Source: RYN-230 sp963760405 (GTDB lineage Bacteria; Actinomycetota; Actinomycetes; Streptosporangiales; Streptosporangiaceae). From it: a DNA stretch of 64,000 nucleotides. The notes under the pieces were generated by a model. The model had not been told where the DNA came from and made no database searches. It saw nothing but the letters and a program-made list of their open reading frames with translations. Below, piece after piece: positions 35,767 to 45,234 of this stretch. The number at the start of each line of letters is the position of its first letter. Position 1 is the stretch's first letter. Both the position numbers and the translations under genes were made by a program. The DNA lies in assembly GCA_963760405.1 (NCBI GenBank), contig CAVXCV010000009.1:372001-436000 (forward strand), read 5' to 3'.

Positions 35767-36273
35767 CTATTCGTACCCACCGTCGTCGGCATCCTCATCC
35801 GATACGTGCACGGCGGCCTCCTCCGCTGACGCGGCGCCCGCGTCGATGCCCACATCACGGGCCACCAGGTCGGGCTCGGTATCGGGATGCGCCCCCTCGT
35901 CCTCGGCGACCAGCCGGCCGGACCGGGGCGCGGGCTCCTCGTCGTCCGCTGCCTCGTCCTCGCCGGCCAGCTCAGCCTCGGCGTACGGGTCCGGCTCCGG
36001 TTCTTCCTCAGCGAGCAGCTGATCGAGTGACTCGCCGGTCCGCTCCTCGGCCAGCGTGGTGCCGAACCGTTCCCCGCGCCCGCTCGGTGACCGGTCGGGC
36101 GGGGTGATTCCCTGATCCAGCGGGTCGTCGCCGGGATCACCGTCCAGCGTGTCGCTGGCATCCAGGGTGCCGCCTTCGAGCTCGGTGTCATCCAGGCCTG
36201 ACTCGTCGTCGTCGAGGTCAAGGTCGTCGAGGACGGCGTCGTCGGAGCCGTCGTAGCTGTCTTCGTCGGGCAT
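35767..36273 (-). CDS. DUF5709 acidic protein
   Basis: The 168-aa protein is strongly acidic, and its core ITPPDRSPSGRGERFGTTLAE then ERTGESLDQLLAEEEP matches the DUF5709 pattern in actinomycetes. No catalytic motif or membrane segment is present, and the function is unknown. It sits 12 bp upstream of the antiporter gene on the same strand and may be co-transcribed with it. Confidence 0.8.
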   Translation of the reverse strand: MPDEDSYDGSDDAVLDDLDLDDDESGLDDTELEGGTLDASDTLDGDPGDDPLDQGITPPDRSPSGRGERFGTTLAEERTGESLDQLLAEEEPEPDPYAEAELAGEDEAADDEEPAPRSGRLVAEDEGAHPDTEPDLVARDVGIDAGAASAEEAAVHVSDEDADDGGYE

Positions 36274-36297
36274 GGGGCCCAGGCTAGCGAACCGCTG

Positions 36298-37105
36298 TCA
36301 GCGGCCCGCGTCGGCCGGCCCGCGCGGCTGCGGCTCGTGCGCTGCCTTGTACTCCTCCCAGCGGGTGAGCACCATGGGCAGTTCTTTCTGCACGAACTCG
36401 ATGTACATGAGCGACTCGGCCAGCCCGGCCGCCCGCGGGCGTGGCTGGCCCGAGGATCTCGAGCCCCTCGTGCATGACGTCGGCCCAGCGCCGCATCAGC
36501 TGGTCGCGCAGCTTGACTACCTCGTGCCACATGTTGTCCGGCATCCGGTACCAGTAGCGGCGGGAGCCGGGCTGCGCCTCGCGGCTGATCAGGCCGACGT
36601 CGCCCAGGTAGCGCACGGCGCCGGACACAGCCGCCGGGCTGATCTGCAGCGTCCGGGCGATGTCCGTGGCGGTCAGCCGGCTCGCGTCGGAGGTCAGGAA
36701 CACGGCGAGCACACGCGCGGGCATCCGCGGGATCCCGGACAGGGCCAGCACAGTGGCAAAGCGCTCGATGAACCGGTGCACGGCGGCCCCGTCCCGGTGC
36801 GCGGTGGCCTCGTCCGGGTGCGTGGTTGGCTCGTTCGGGTGCGTGGTTGGCTCGTTCGGGTGCGTGGCTGGCTCGTCCCGGTGGCCGGTGGCCTCGTCCG
36901 GGTGCGCGGGGATCTCGGGACGTGGCCGCGGGGCAACGCCACCCGGCTCGGTACCGTGTGCCTGGGGGCCCGTCACAGCTGACTCACGGCTCTCTGCGCC
37001 CACTCCTGCCTCATCGGGCCATCCGTCCTGCCCCTCCCGGGCCTTAGCCCCTGCTGGCCTCGCAGCAGCGCGGTACATCCTGGTCACCAGGAGCCCAGAA
37101 TGCAC
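36298..37105 (-). CDS. GbsR/MarR-type regulator with repeat-rich leader (frameshifted C-terminus)
   Basis: A winged HTH is clear: FATVLALSGIPRMPARVLA, TATDIARTLQISPAAVSGAV, and wing GLISREAQPGSRRYWYRMP. This fits the GbsR/MarR group. The first ~110 residues are His/Pro/Thr repeats from 18-bp units (36803-36900), so the true start may be much later. Near 36437 an extra G throws the 3' end out of frame. Corrected, it ends YIEFVQKELPMVLTRWEEY and stops at 36298-36300. It is divergent from the ABC exporter operon and probably represses it. Confidence 0.8.
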
Positions 37106-37185
37106 CGCACTAACGCGTTGGCCGGTCCCAGTTTACTCGATTCACAACTTTCATGATTTCGTGAAACTAGGTGTAGCCTGGGGGC

Positions 37186-38091
37186 ATGACTGCGGTGATC
37201 GAGGTGACCGGGCTGCGCAAGTCGTTCGGCCGGACCCAGGCCCTGGACGGACTGGATCTCACGGTGGCACCGGGCGAGGTGCATGGATTCCTGGGGCCCA
37301 ACGGGGCAGGCAAGACCACCACCATCCGGATCCTGCTCGGCCTGATCCGAGCGGATGGCGGTACCGCCCGGCTGCTCGGCGGGGATCCCTGGCGCGAGGC
37401 GACCACGCTGCACCGGCGGCTGGCCTACGTTCCCGGTGATGTCACACTCTGGCCGAATTTCTCCGGCGGCGAGGTCATCGACCTGCTGGGCCGGCTGCAC
37501 GGCGGGCTCGACGAGAAACGCCGGGCCGTGCTGCTGGAGAAGTTCGAGCTTGACCCCGCGAAGAAGAGCCGCGACTACTCCAAGGGCAACCGGCAGAAGG
37601 TCGCGCTGATCGCGGCCCTGGCCTCTGGAGCCGAGCTGCTCATCCTGGACGAGCCGACCGCGGGACTGGACCCGCTGATGGAGGCGGTGTTCCGGGAGTG
37701 CGTCCAGGAGGAGCGCGAAGCCGGGCGCACGATGCTGCTGTCCAGCCACATCCTGTCCGAGGTCGAGGCCCTGTGTGACCGGGTGACGATCCTGCGGGCA
37801 GGCCGTGCGGTGGACACCGGCGCGCTCGCTGACCTGCGGCATCTCACCCGGACCTCGATCAGGGCCGAGCTGGCCCGGCCGCCGCGGGGGCTGGCCGGCC
37901 TGCCCGGCGTGCATGACCTGGAAGTGACCGGCACCCGGGTCAGCTGCCAGGTGGACAACTCGGCCCTCGATGCGATGCTCAGGCAGCTGACCGAGGCGGG
38001 CCTGCGCAGCCTCGTCTGCCAGCCCCCCACACTGGAGGAATTGTTCCTGCGGCACTACACGGACACGCCCGCCACCGCGGGCGTGGCGTGA
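37186..38091 (+). CDS. ABC transporter ATP-binding protein (polyketide/drug exporter type)
   Basis: The 301-aa protein has Walker A GPNGAGKTTT (about residue 38), the YVPGDVTLWPNFSGG segment typical of polyketide-antibiotic exporters, a signature-like YSKGNRQKVAL, Walker B LLILDEPTAGLDP and an H-loop SSHILSE. It powers the downstream permease; the GTGA overlap at 38088-38091 shows translational coupling. The gene is divergent from the GbsR/MarR gene, its likely regulator. Confidence 0.92.
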   Translation: MTAVIEVTGLRKSFGRTQALDGLDLTVAPGEVHGFLGPNGAGKTTTIRILLGLIRADGGTARLLGGDPWREATTLHRRLAYVPGDVTLWPNFSGGEVIDLLGRLHGGLDEKRRAVLLEKFELDPAKKSRDYSKGNRQKVALIAALASGAELLILDEPTAGLDPLMEAVFRECVQEEREAGRTMLLSSHILSEVEALCDRVTILRAGRAVDTGALADLRHLTRTSIRAELARPPRGLAGLPGVHDLEVTGTRVSCQVDNSALDAMLRQLTEAGLRSLVCQPPTLEELFLRHYTDTPATAGVA

Positions 38092-39725
38092 CCGCGCAGG
38101 CGTCCCGGCTGGCGGTGGCCCGCCGGGACGGGGCGCACTCGCTGACCGGAACCTCAGTGCTGGCCATGGTCGCGCTGCGCCGCGACCGGATGCTGCTGCC
38201 GATCTGGCTCTACGTGCTGATCGGCGGGATCGCCAGCACCACGTACAGCTTCCGGCACCTGTACCCGACGGCCGCACAGCGGTCCGCGCTCGCCCTGAGC
38301 GCCAACGCCAATCCCTCCTACCTGGCGCTGGCCGGCCCGGTGTACGGGCACTCGCTGGGCGCGCTGGTCGTCTGGAAGACCGGCCTGTTCTGCGTCACCG
38401 GCGCCGGGCTGATGGGCATTTTCACGGTGATCAGGCACACCCGCGGCGACGAGGAAGCCGGGCGGCTGGAACTAGTCGGCTCCGGCGTGGTCGGCCGGTA
38501 CGCGGCACTGGCGGCCAGCCTGCTGGTGACGCTCGGCGCGGGAGTCCTGCTGGCCGCGGCGATCACCGTCGTGCAGGCCTTCCTCGGCCTGCCAGTAGCG
38601 GGGTCACTGGCGCTCGGCGTGGCCCTGGGCCTGGGTGCGGTCATGTTCGGGGCCGTCGCTGCGGTGTGCGCTCAGCTGACCAGCAGCGCCCGGGCCGCCC
38701 GCGGCATGGCCATCAGCGTGCTCGGCCTCGCCTTCCTGCTCCGCGCGGTGGGCGATTCCGCATCCGGGGCGTCCTGGCTGAGCTGGCTGTCCCCGCTGGG
38801 CTGGACCGAGCGGATCCGCCCCTACGCTGGCGAGCGCTGGTGGGTGGCGGTGCTGTGCGCAGCCGTGGCTGCTGGCACGGCAGGTGCCGCCGCGCTGCTC
38901 GCGGCGCACCGTGACCTGGATGCGGGGCTGCTGCCGTCCCGGCCCGGCCGGGAGCGGGCACCCGGCTGGCTGCGCGGCCCGTTCGGCCTGGCCTGGCGCT
39001 TGCAGCGCGGCGCCCTGCTGGGCTGGGCCGCGGGTTTCGCGGTGCTCTCGGTGGCCCTGGGCGCCTCCGCCAAGGGCATCGGCAGCACACTGAGCAGCCC
39101 GCAGGCCCGGGAGGTGATCGACCGGATGGGTGGTCAGCACGGACTGGTGAACGCGTACTTCGGGACCGAGCTAGGCCTGGTGGGCATGCTGGCCGCGGGA
39201 TTCGGCGTGTCCGCCGCGCTCCGGCTGCGGACCGAAGAAGCCGAGCACCGGGCCGAGCCGGTGCTGGCGGCGGCGTGCGGGCGGATCCGCTGGGCACTGA
39301 GTCATGTGCTGATCGGCGCGCTGGGCATCGTGGTGCTGCTCGCGGTGGCCGGGTTGTTCGCCGGGCTTGGCGATGGGCTGCGTTCGGGGGATGTGAGCAG
39401 CCAGGTGCCCCGGTTGCTGGGGGCTGCGCTGGCTCAGGTTCCGGCGGCCTGGGTGGTGGGCGCCCTGGCGGTGGCCTTGTTCGGGCTGCTGCCCCGGTTC
39501 GCGGTGACGGGTGGCTGGACCGTGCTCGGCGTGGCGGTGCTGCTGACCCTGCTCGGCTCCGCCCTCAGCCGGGCCCAGTGGCTGCTGGATCTCTCCCCGT
39601 TCGCGCACGTGCCGAAGCTGCCCGGCGGGCCCTTCACGGCCATCCCGCTGATCTGGCTGGTGGTGCTGGCCGGGGCGCTGACCGCGGTGGGCCTCGCCGC
39701 CTTCCGCGTCCGGGACGTCGGCTGA
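38088..39725 (+). CDS. ABC-2 exporter permease (polyketide antibiotic type)
   Basis: The 545-aa protein has about 12 helices in two related halves, with LRRDRMLLPIWLYVLIGGIA at the first helix and RLRTEEAEHRAEPVLAAACG in the central loop. This matches the fused two-half permease of actinomycete polyketide/ionophore exporters. It forms a complex with the preceding ATPase. No biosynthetic cluster is adjacent, so it may protect against an outside compound. Confidence 0.88.
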   Translation: MTAQASRLAVARRDGAHSLTGTSVLAMVALRRDRMLLPIWLYVLIGGIASTTYSFRHLYPTAAQRSALALSANANPSYLALAGPVYGHSLGALVVWKTGLFCVTGAGLMGIFTVIRHTRGDEEAGRLELVGSGVVGRYAALAASLLVTLGAGVLLAAAITVVQAFLGLPVAGSLALGVALGLGAVMFGAVAAVCAQLTSSARAARGMAISVLGLAFLLRAVGDSASGASWLSWLSPLGWTERIRPYAGERWWVAVLCAAVAAGTAGAAALLAAHRDLDAGLLPSRPGRERAPGWLRGPFGLAWRLQRGALLGWAAGFAVLSVALGASAKGIGSTLSSPQAREVIDRMGGQHGLVNAYFGTELGLVGMLAAGFGVSAALRLRTEEAEHRAEPVLAAACGRIRWALSHVLIGALGIVVLLAVAGLFAGLGDGLRSGDVSSQVPRLLGAALAQVPAAWVVGALAVALFGLLPRFAVTGGWTVLGVAVLLTLLGSALSRAQWLLDLSPFAHVPKLPGGPFTAIPLIWLVVLAGALTAVGLAAFRVRDVG

Positions 39726-39775
39726 GCGCCGCGGGAACGTATGGGCGGCCGCTCCGGTACTGCCCCGGGAAAGCG

Positions 39776-39810
39776 TAAGGCCCCTCCAAGTATGAGTTGG
39801 AGGGGCCTTA
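39776..39810 (+). terminator. Strong hairpin after the ABC permease
   Basis: A perfect 14-bp stem (TAAGGCCCCTCCAA / TTGGAGGGGCCTTA) with loop GTATGAG lies 51 bp after the permease stop. A related hairpin with the same GTATGAG loop occurs at 42413-42449. It probably terminates the exporter operon and is also the left edge of a longer repeated block. Confidence 0.8.
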
Positions 39811-40203
39811 CCTGACGTTTTAGCGCTGGCCGGCGATTGCTCGCTTCCTGGCACTGCCCGTCAGACTGCCTACCGCGGGTGAGCCTGCCGTAAAAGCCAG
39901 TTACCCGGCTTATCCAGCACCCAGAGTTTCCCCTGGGCCCATCCGTTCCGTTCCCTTGGAACATTCCGGAGTTTCCTCCGGAACCCTCCGGGCCTTTCCC
40001 AGATGTCCCGGGGTTTCCCTCGGGACGGGCCCCGCGTTAAGCGGTGAAAGAATTTCTACTCTTGCCGCCCGGCCAGCACAAGAGTTTGGCGCCGTTAAAT
40101 TCAAGATTCTTTTGCTGTCCACACGAAATCCACCGGAACCGGGTTGTTATCCACCGGACGCCATGGCTGTCCACCGCGCTGTCCACACATTGGTCCACAG
40201 GGG
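39776..40203. repeat. Repeat block L with five DnaA-box-like 9-mers
   Basis: This non-coding block is homologous to 42413-42790 in the same orientation. Shared landmarks are the GTATGAG hairpin, GTCCCGGGGTTTCCC, GAATTTCTACT, CAAGAG, and a final cluster of DnaA-box-like sites. Here these are CTGTCCACA 40115, TTATCCACC 40147, CTGTCCACC 40167, CTGTCCACA 40179 and TGGTCCACA 40191. No dnaA or dnaN gene is near. Together with the right block it brackets the 40221-42110 membrane gene. Confidence 0.7.
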
Positions 40204-40220
40204 TGTTCGTGCCGCCGCCG

Positions 40221-42110
40221 TCACGCCGTGCTGGTGTCGGGCTGCGAGCCGGGCTCGGCCGTCCCGGACACGGCCGTCCCGGACACGGCTGGGCTCGGCG
40301 CGCTGGTCCGGCCGCCGGCCACTTCCGCGCCGGGCTGCCCGGGCGACTGTTCCTCCGCTGGCCCGGCTGCGGCTGGCCCGGCTGCGGCTGGCCCGGGCTG
40401 GTCGCGACGGCGCCGGCCCCGGATCAGGTCGATACCGAGCGCGATGCCCAGCGCACCGGCCGGAGGCAACGTGACCAGTGCCGGAAGCTGGTAACGCCAG
40501 GAGAACTCAAACGCGTTCGAGGCGAGCAGCACGAGCGCGCCCGCGCCGAAGACCAGCAGGCAGGCCTGGGCGAGCTGGAGCTGGCCGGGGGTGAGCCGTC
40601 GGCGGCGAGCCAGCGGCAGCACGCCGAGCAGGCCAGCCAGCGCCGCCAGCGCCAGCAGCGGCCCCGGGGTGTAGCCGCCGCCCAGCTGGTAGCCGCGCAG
40701 GAACCGGGCCACCGGCCGGACGACAATGGCCTTGCCGCCCAGCGAGGGGGCGAGCGGCCGGTCGATGATCGGTCCGCCGCTCGAGGCGAACTGGAGGCCG
40801 AGCACGATGATGTGGTCGCGGCTGACCGTGATGCTCTGCCCGAAGGTAGGGAACCAGGTCTGGAACTGCCAGCGGGCAATGGGAGTATCCCCGGCGCTGG
40901 TCACCCGGTGCACCGCGAACAGCTTGGTCGCGTCGGCCAGGACTCCCCACGCCACCCGGGGAGCCTGCTGGGTCAGCACGCTGCGGTCGAAGTTGCTGAG
41001 GGCCTGCCCGTGGCTGATCCCGGGCGGCGGGACGTACAGGTGGTCCGGCGATTCCGCGTTGTGCACCAGGCCATCAGGGCCGAGCTCGGCCGCCAGCTCC
41101 CGGGACGGGCAGAGGGCCCGCTCGTAGGACGGGATCTTGAGCGTGGCGCAGTCAGCCTCCTCAGCCAGCCGGCCGTAGATCGTGTTCCCGGCGGCCGAGG
41201 CGAGCGAGAACTGCCCGGCCACCACGTACTGCTGGGCGGAGAAACCGATGATGGGCACGGCAAAGGCGGCGCACAGGGCAGCGGCCTGGAGCAGCCGGTG
41301 CCGCCAGCTGCCGCTGGCCACCAGCAGCAGGTAAGCCAGGGCAGGCAGGATGAGGATCTCGCCCACCTGGGCGACCGGTGCCGCGCAGCCCAGCACCAGC
41401 CCAGCGGCGACGGTCAGCTTCATCCCGGGCCGCGGCCGCCAGAGCAGGCACGCGAGCCCCGCCACGATGAACGCCTCGAACCAGACATCCGGCATGATGG
41501 TCTGCTCGATCTGCAGCTGGTAGGCGTCGAGCAGCACCGGGGCCGTGGCCAGGGCGGCCAGCCAGCGGGGCACCCCGCGGCGGAACAGCAGCAGGTACAG
41601 CGTCACGGCCATGGCCAGGCCGAGCAGGTGCTGGACGGCGGCGACGACCTCGAGGTTGCCGGGGGCCAGCAACCCCTTCAGGATCACGTTGTAACCGAGC
41701 GGGTCGTTGCCCGGCCAGGCCCCGTAGAGGTACTTGAGGCTGTCGATGTACAGCAGCGCGGGCCGGTAGGCGATCAGGGCGAGGACCCGCAGCACCAGCC
41801 CGGCCAGCAGCAGGCCAGATAGCAGCCAGTGCGACCGCACCGCGCGGGCGGCCCGCCAGCCCGGGCGAGCCTGGGCGGGCCGTGCCGGGCCCGGCCGCGC
41901 TTTGCCTGGGCCCGCGCTCCCCGGCGCGGCGTTCCCCGCGGCAGCATCAGCCGGGGCGGTGCTGCCCGGGTTCGGGCTGTCCGCAGGGGCGCCATCTGGG
42001 CCCGTGCTGCCCGGCCTGGTGCTTCCCGGGCCTGTGCTGCCCGGGGCGGGGCGCCTGAGGGCGGGGCGGAAACGTCCTGAGGGCGTTACTGGTGTTCGCA
42101 TCAACGGCAT
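40221..42110 (-). CDS. Polytopic GT-C glycosyltransferase-like membrane protein
   Basis: The 629-aa protein has a Pro/Gly/Ser-rich leader of ~90 residues and about 12 helices. A first outside loop reads RPALLYIDSLKYLYGAWPGN, where acidic residues resemble the catalytic loop of GT-C enzymes. A large outside region follows mid-protein (YGRLAEEADCATLKIP, SPDHLYVPPPG). The C-terminal tail is low-complexity. GT-C enzymes use lipid-linked sugars at the outer face of the membrane. The sequence-level match is loose, so the sugar and acceptor are unknown. It is bracketed by two related DnaA-box-like repeat blocks. Confidence 0.6.
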   Translation of the reverse strand: MPLMRTPVTPSGRFRPALRRPAPGSTGPGSTRPGSTGPDGAPADSPNPGSTAPADAAAGNAAPGSAGPGKARPGPARPAQARPGWRAARAVRSHWLLSGLLLAGLVLRVLALIAYRPALLYIDSLKYLYGAWPGNDPLGYNVILKGLLAPGNLEVVAAVQHLLGLAMAVTLYLLLFRRGVPRWLAALATAPVLLDAYQLQIEQTIMPDVWFEAFIVAGLACLLWRPRPGMKLTVAAGLVLGCAAPVAQVGEILILPALAYLLLVASGSWRHRLLQAAALCAAFAVPIIGFSAQQYVVAGQFSLASAAGNTIYGRLAEEADCATLKIPSYERALCPSRELAAELGPDGLVHNAESPDHLYVPPPGISHGQALSNFDRSVLTQQAPRVAWGVLADATKLFAVHRVTSAGDTPIARWQFQTWFPTFGQSITVSRDHIIVLGLQFASSGGPIIDRPLAPSLGGKAIVVRPVARFLRGYQLGGGYTPGPLLALAALAGLLGVLPLARRRRLTPGQLQLAQACLLVFGAGALVLLASNAFEFSWRYQLPALVTLPPAGALGIALGIDLIRGRRRRDQPGPAAAGPAAAGPAEEQSPGQPGAEVAGGRTSAPSPAVSGTAVSGTAEPGSQPDTSTA

Positions 42111-42412
42111 TCCGAGGGTCGGCGGCGGCGGACCTGCCTAGCACCCGGGGCCACCGCAGCGTGCGCCAGCGTGCTGGACCGACTCTGCGGCACCCCGGAT
42201 TGGAGGCCCCCAGAGCTGCTCCGGGCCAGCCTACCGGCATCAGCTGGGCGTACGTGGCAGCATGCCGATCCTGCGCATATCCACCCGTACTTCCCGGCCG
42301 CCGCAACAGATGGCGCTCGCGGCGGTAGCGAGGCAGTACGGGGACGCCGCTGGGCCGCCACCGCCGCGATCGGAGCGCCGGAGCTGGCGCCAATGCAGGC
42401 CTGGGAACATGA

Positions 42413-42790
42413 GTGAGGCCCCCCCACGTATGAGATGGAGGGGCCTCACCTCCGGCCACGGCAGCCAGCCTGCTGGTTACCCAGCCTGCCTACGCCATTT
42501 GGCCGTACCGCTAAATCCGGAAACCTGGCCCGGAAATCAGTTGCCCAATTCCCGGGAACTCGCCCTGAAAATCCGGTTGCCCGGCTTCCGTGACGTCCCG
42601 GGGTTTCCCCCGGAGCGGTCGCCGTATTCAGTGGTAAGGAATTTCTACTGGGTATCCGGGCGCGGGCGCAAGAGGCTGCGGGCAATGATTTCCAGGTTTT
42701 TTCGCCGTCCACACATTATCCACAATTATCGCTAGTTATCCCCCGTGCCCGGCCACTGTCCACGGCAATATCCACAGCACCGCCCACAGC
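42413..42790. repeat. Repeat block R with five DnaA-box-like 9-mers
   Basis: This is the direct-repeat partner of 39776-40203. It opens with the hairpin GTGAGGCCCC (42413-42422) / GGGGCCTCAC (42440-42449) and carries GTCCCGGGGTTTCCC near 42594 and GGAATTTCTACT near 42638. DnaA-box-like sites are CCGTCCACA 42705, a perfect TTATCCACA 42716, TTATCCCCC 42736, CTGTCCACG 42756 and ATATCCACA 42768. It lies in the 942-bp gap between the divergent membrane protein and MFS genes; the leftmost 300 bp of that gap show nothing recognisable. Confidence 0.7.
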
Positions 42791-42845
42791 CAGCCCGGGC
42801 CGGCGCCGGCGGGCTCGTGGTGGGCTCGTGCTGACGCGCCTGATG

Positions 42846-42879
42846 CGTACTGCGGGCCGGGAGAGCGGTCCGCAGTACG
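42846..42879. promoter_or_regulatory. Palindromic operator candidate upstream of the MFS gene
   Basis: The perfect 10-bp inverted repeat CGTACTGCGG (42846-42855) / CCGCAGTACG (42870-42879) lies 173 bp upstream of the MFS start. The adjacent GGGCCGGGAG(A/C)GCGGT is directly repeated across it. This fits a TetR/MarR-type operator. Closer to the gene, GAATTC-N6-GAATTC (42986-43003) is a further dyad in AT-richer sequence. Confidence 0.55.
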
Positions 42880-43052
42880 GGCCGGGAGCGCGGTGAGTCG
42901 CCGGCCGCCGGCAGCGCGGCCGAGGTCAGCCGGGTGTTCGCCTGCTCACTGGTTAGTTGTATTTTCACAAGTACTAGCAGTTTCAGAATTCACCGGAGAA
43001 TTCGTGACCAGCCGGGTCGCCTGGAGAGGAACCTGACATCGCTGAGGGAGCC

Positions 43053-44516
43053 GTGACCCAGCCGGGCCGTCGTCGGCGCCTGCTCATCCTGGCCATCTGC
43101 TGCATGAGCTTGGTCATCGTGAGCCTGGACAACACGATCGTGAACGTCGCGCTGCCGTCCATCCAGCGCGAGCTGCGCGCGCCGGTCTCCGGGCTGCAGT
43201 GGGTAGTGGACGCCTACATCCTGGTGCTGGGCAGCCTGTTGCTACTGGCCGGGTCGACCGCGGACCGGGTGGGGCGGCGCCGCACCTTCCAGGCCGGCCT
43301 GGCCACGTTCACCGCTGGATCGCTGCTGTGCAGCCTGGCGCCCAGCCTCGGCTGGCTGGTGGCGTTCCGCATGGTGCAGGCGGTCGGTGGTTCCATGCTC
43401 AATCCCGTGGCCATGTCCATCATCGTCAACACGTTCACCGACCGGGGCGAGCGCGCCAGGGCGATCGGCGTGTGGGGCGGGGCGGTCGGAGTGAGCCTGG
43501 CGCTCGGCCCGGTCGTGGGCGGCTTGCTCATCGGGTCGGTGGGCTGGCGCGGCATCTTCTGGGTGAACATCCCGGTCGGGGTGGCCGCGATCGTGCTCAC
43601 CGCGCTGTTCGTGCCCGAGTCCAAGGCGCCGCATCCACGAAGGCTGGACCCGGTCGGCCAGGTCCTGGTGATCCTGACGCTGGCCGGCGTGATCTACGGG
43701 ATCATCGAGGGCCCGCGCCACGGCTGGGCGTCGGCGGAGATCATCGCCTGCTTCTGCGTGTCCGCGGCCGCCCTGACCGGCCTGCTGCTGTACGAGCCGC
43801 GGCGCCCGGAGCCACTTCTTGACCTCCGGTTTTTCCGCAGCGCCCCGTTCTCCGGCGCGACTGTCATCGCGATCAGCGCGTTCGCCGCGCTGGGCGGCTA
43901 CTTGTTCCTCAACACGCTGTACCTGCAAGACGTGCGCGGCTACTCGGCTCTGCATGCGGGCTTGCTCACGCTGCCCCTGGCCGCCGCCACAGTGGTCTTC
44001 GGGCCGCTGTCCGGCGCTGTGATCAGCCGTCGCGGGCCCCGGCTGCCGCTGCTCGCGGCCGGCCTGACCATGACGGCGGGAGCCGCCATGCTGACCGGCC
44101 TGACCGCCTCAACTCCCGTGGGCTGGCTGCTGGCTTCTTACGTGATATTCGGCATTGGGTTCGGCCTGGTCAACGCCCCGATCACCAACACGGCCGTGTC
44201 CGGGATGCCGCCCCAGCAGGCCGGCGTGGCCGCGGGCATCGCGTCCACCAGCAGGCAGATAGGGCAGTCCCTGGGCGTGGCCGTGATCGGGTCCGTGGTG
44301 ACCTCGGTCATGGTCGGCCCGCTGCGCATCGGGTTCCCGGCCGCGAGTCATGTGGGCTGGTGGATCCTGACCGGCTGCGGGCTGGCCGTGCTGGGCGTCG
44401 GCCTGCTGACCAGCGGCCGCTGGGCGCGCGGCACCGCGGCCCGGACCGCGGCCCTGCTCATGTCGGATGAGCCCCGGCTGCCGGACAGCGCGGACAGTGC
44501 GCCCGCGGTGCCCTGA
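43053..44516 (+). CDS. MFS multidrug exporter, DHA2 (14-helix) family
   Basis: The 487-aa protein starts at GTG after GAGGGAG. MFS motif C-type and DHA2 landmarks are present: LDNTIVNVALPSIQREL in helix 1, AGSTADRVGRRRTFQ (motif A), and GVWGGAVGVSLALGPVVGGL (motif C). About 14 helices are predicted. It exports drugs or metabolites by proton antiport. The promoter region carries strong palindromes, but no regulator gene is adjacent. Confidence 0.92.
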   Translation: MTQPGRRRRLLILAICCMSLVIVSLDNTIVNVALPSIQRELRAPVSGLQWVVDAYILVLGSLLLLAGSTADRVGRRRTFQAGLATFTAGSLLCSLAPSLGWLVAFRMVQAVGGSMLNPVAMSIIVNTFTDRGERARAIGVWGGAVGVSLALGPVVGGLLIGSVGWRGIFWVNIPVGVAAIVLTALFVPESKAPHPRRLDPVGQVLVILTLAGVIYGIIEGPRHGWASAEIIACFCVSAAALTGLLLYEPRRPEPLLDLRFFRSAPFSGATVIAISAFAALGGYLFLNTLYLQDVRGYSALHAGLLTLPLAAATVVFGPLSGAVISRRGPRLPLLAAGLTMTAGAAMLTGLTASTPVGWLLASYVIFGIGFGLVNAPITNTAVSGMPPQQAGVAAGIASTSRQIGQSLGVAVIGSVVTSVMVGPLRIGFPAASHVGWWILTGCGLAVLGVGLLTSGRWARGTAARTAALLMSDEPRLPDSADSAPAVP

Positions 44517-44571
44517 TCCGGGCGGGCAGCCCCTGCTCCGAGGCGGATGGCACCGTCGCGCGCGGCGTAAC

Positions 44572-45234
44572 TCAAGTAAGGTCCGGCAGGCCGTTGACCG
44601 CCTGGACGGTGAGCTCGTCCACGCTGGTCAGCACGAGCCCGGCCGTGCCCAGCGCCGCCGGGCTCGGCGGGTACTGCGGCCGGGGCACGGCGATCACGTG
44701 CAGCCCGGCGGCGGCCGCGGACAGCAGCCCGTTGGTGGAGTCTTCCACGGCCGCGCACCGGCCGGGCGCCCGGCCCAGCTGACCGGCCACGGCGAGGTAG
44801 ATGTCCGGCGCGGGCTTACCCTGCTCGACCTGCTCGGTCGACAGCGCCGCGGCGAAGTAACCGCGCAGGGCCGCCTGCTCCAGCACGGTGTCGATCAGGG
44901 CCGGGGGTGATGAGCTCGCCAGGCCGAGCGGCCAGCTCGCCGCCAGCCGCCGTACCGCGTCGGCCGCACCCGGCAGCAGTGGCAGGTGCTCGGTGTAGCG
45001 GGCCTGCATCTGGTGGATGACCAGCGCCGCGATGGTCTCCGGGGGCAGCCCGACGCCCAGGTCGGTACTGAGGTAACGGGCCCATTCGCTGGTGCTCATG
45101 CCCATCAGCCGCTGCTGCGTGTCCGGGGCCCACTGGCCGCCGTGGTCGGCCACGACCTGCCGCCGCACCTGCTCCCACACCGGCTCGGAGTCGACGATCA
45201 CGCCGTCCAGGTCGAACACGACCGCCTCGATCAT
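44572..45234 (-). CDS. HAD-family phosphatase/phosphoglucomutase-like hydrolase
   Basis: From MIEAVVFDLDGVIVDSEPVW, with nucleophile and acid DxD in FDLDG, the 220-aa protein has a cap domain and motif III EQGKPAPDIYL with Lys, then VEDSTNGLLSAAAAG. This is the beta-phosphoglucomutase/CbbY-like HAD subfamily. It acts on small phosphorylated metabolites; the substrate is not readable. The ATG at 45246 is an alternative start. Confidence 0.88.
   Translation of the reverse strand: MIEAVVFDLDGVIVDSEPVWEQVRRQVVADHGGQWAPDTQQRLMGMSTSEWARYLSTDLGVGLPPETIAALVIHQMQARYTEHLPLLPGAADAVRRLAASWPLGLASSSPPALIDTVLEQAALRGYFAAALSTEQVEQGKPAPDIYLAVAGQLGRAPGRCAAVEDSTNGLLSAAAAGLHVIAVPRPQYPPSPAALGTAGLVLTSVDELTVQAVNGLPDLT

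Noticed and set aside
40044..41822. 592-codon plus-strand frame opposite the GT-C-like gene
   Set aside because: Charged, Gln/Arg-rich shadow of a clear polytopic membrane protein, starting inside the DnaA-box repeat block.
39776..42790. Chromosomal origin oriC
   Set aside because: DnaA-like boxes are clustered, but dnaA, dnaN, rpmH and related genes are absent and the blocks are split by a gene; kept as a finding, not annotated as an origin.
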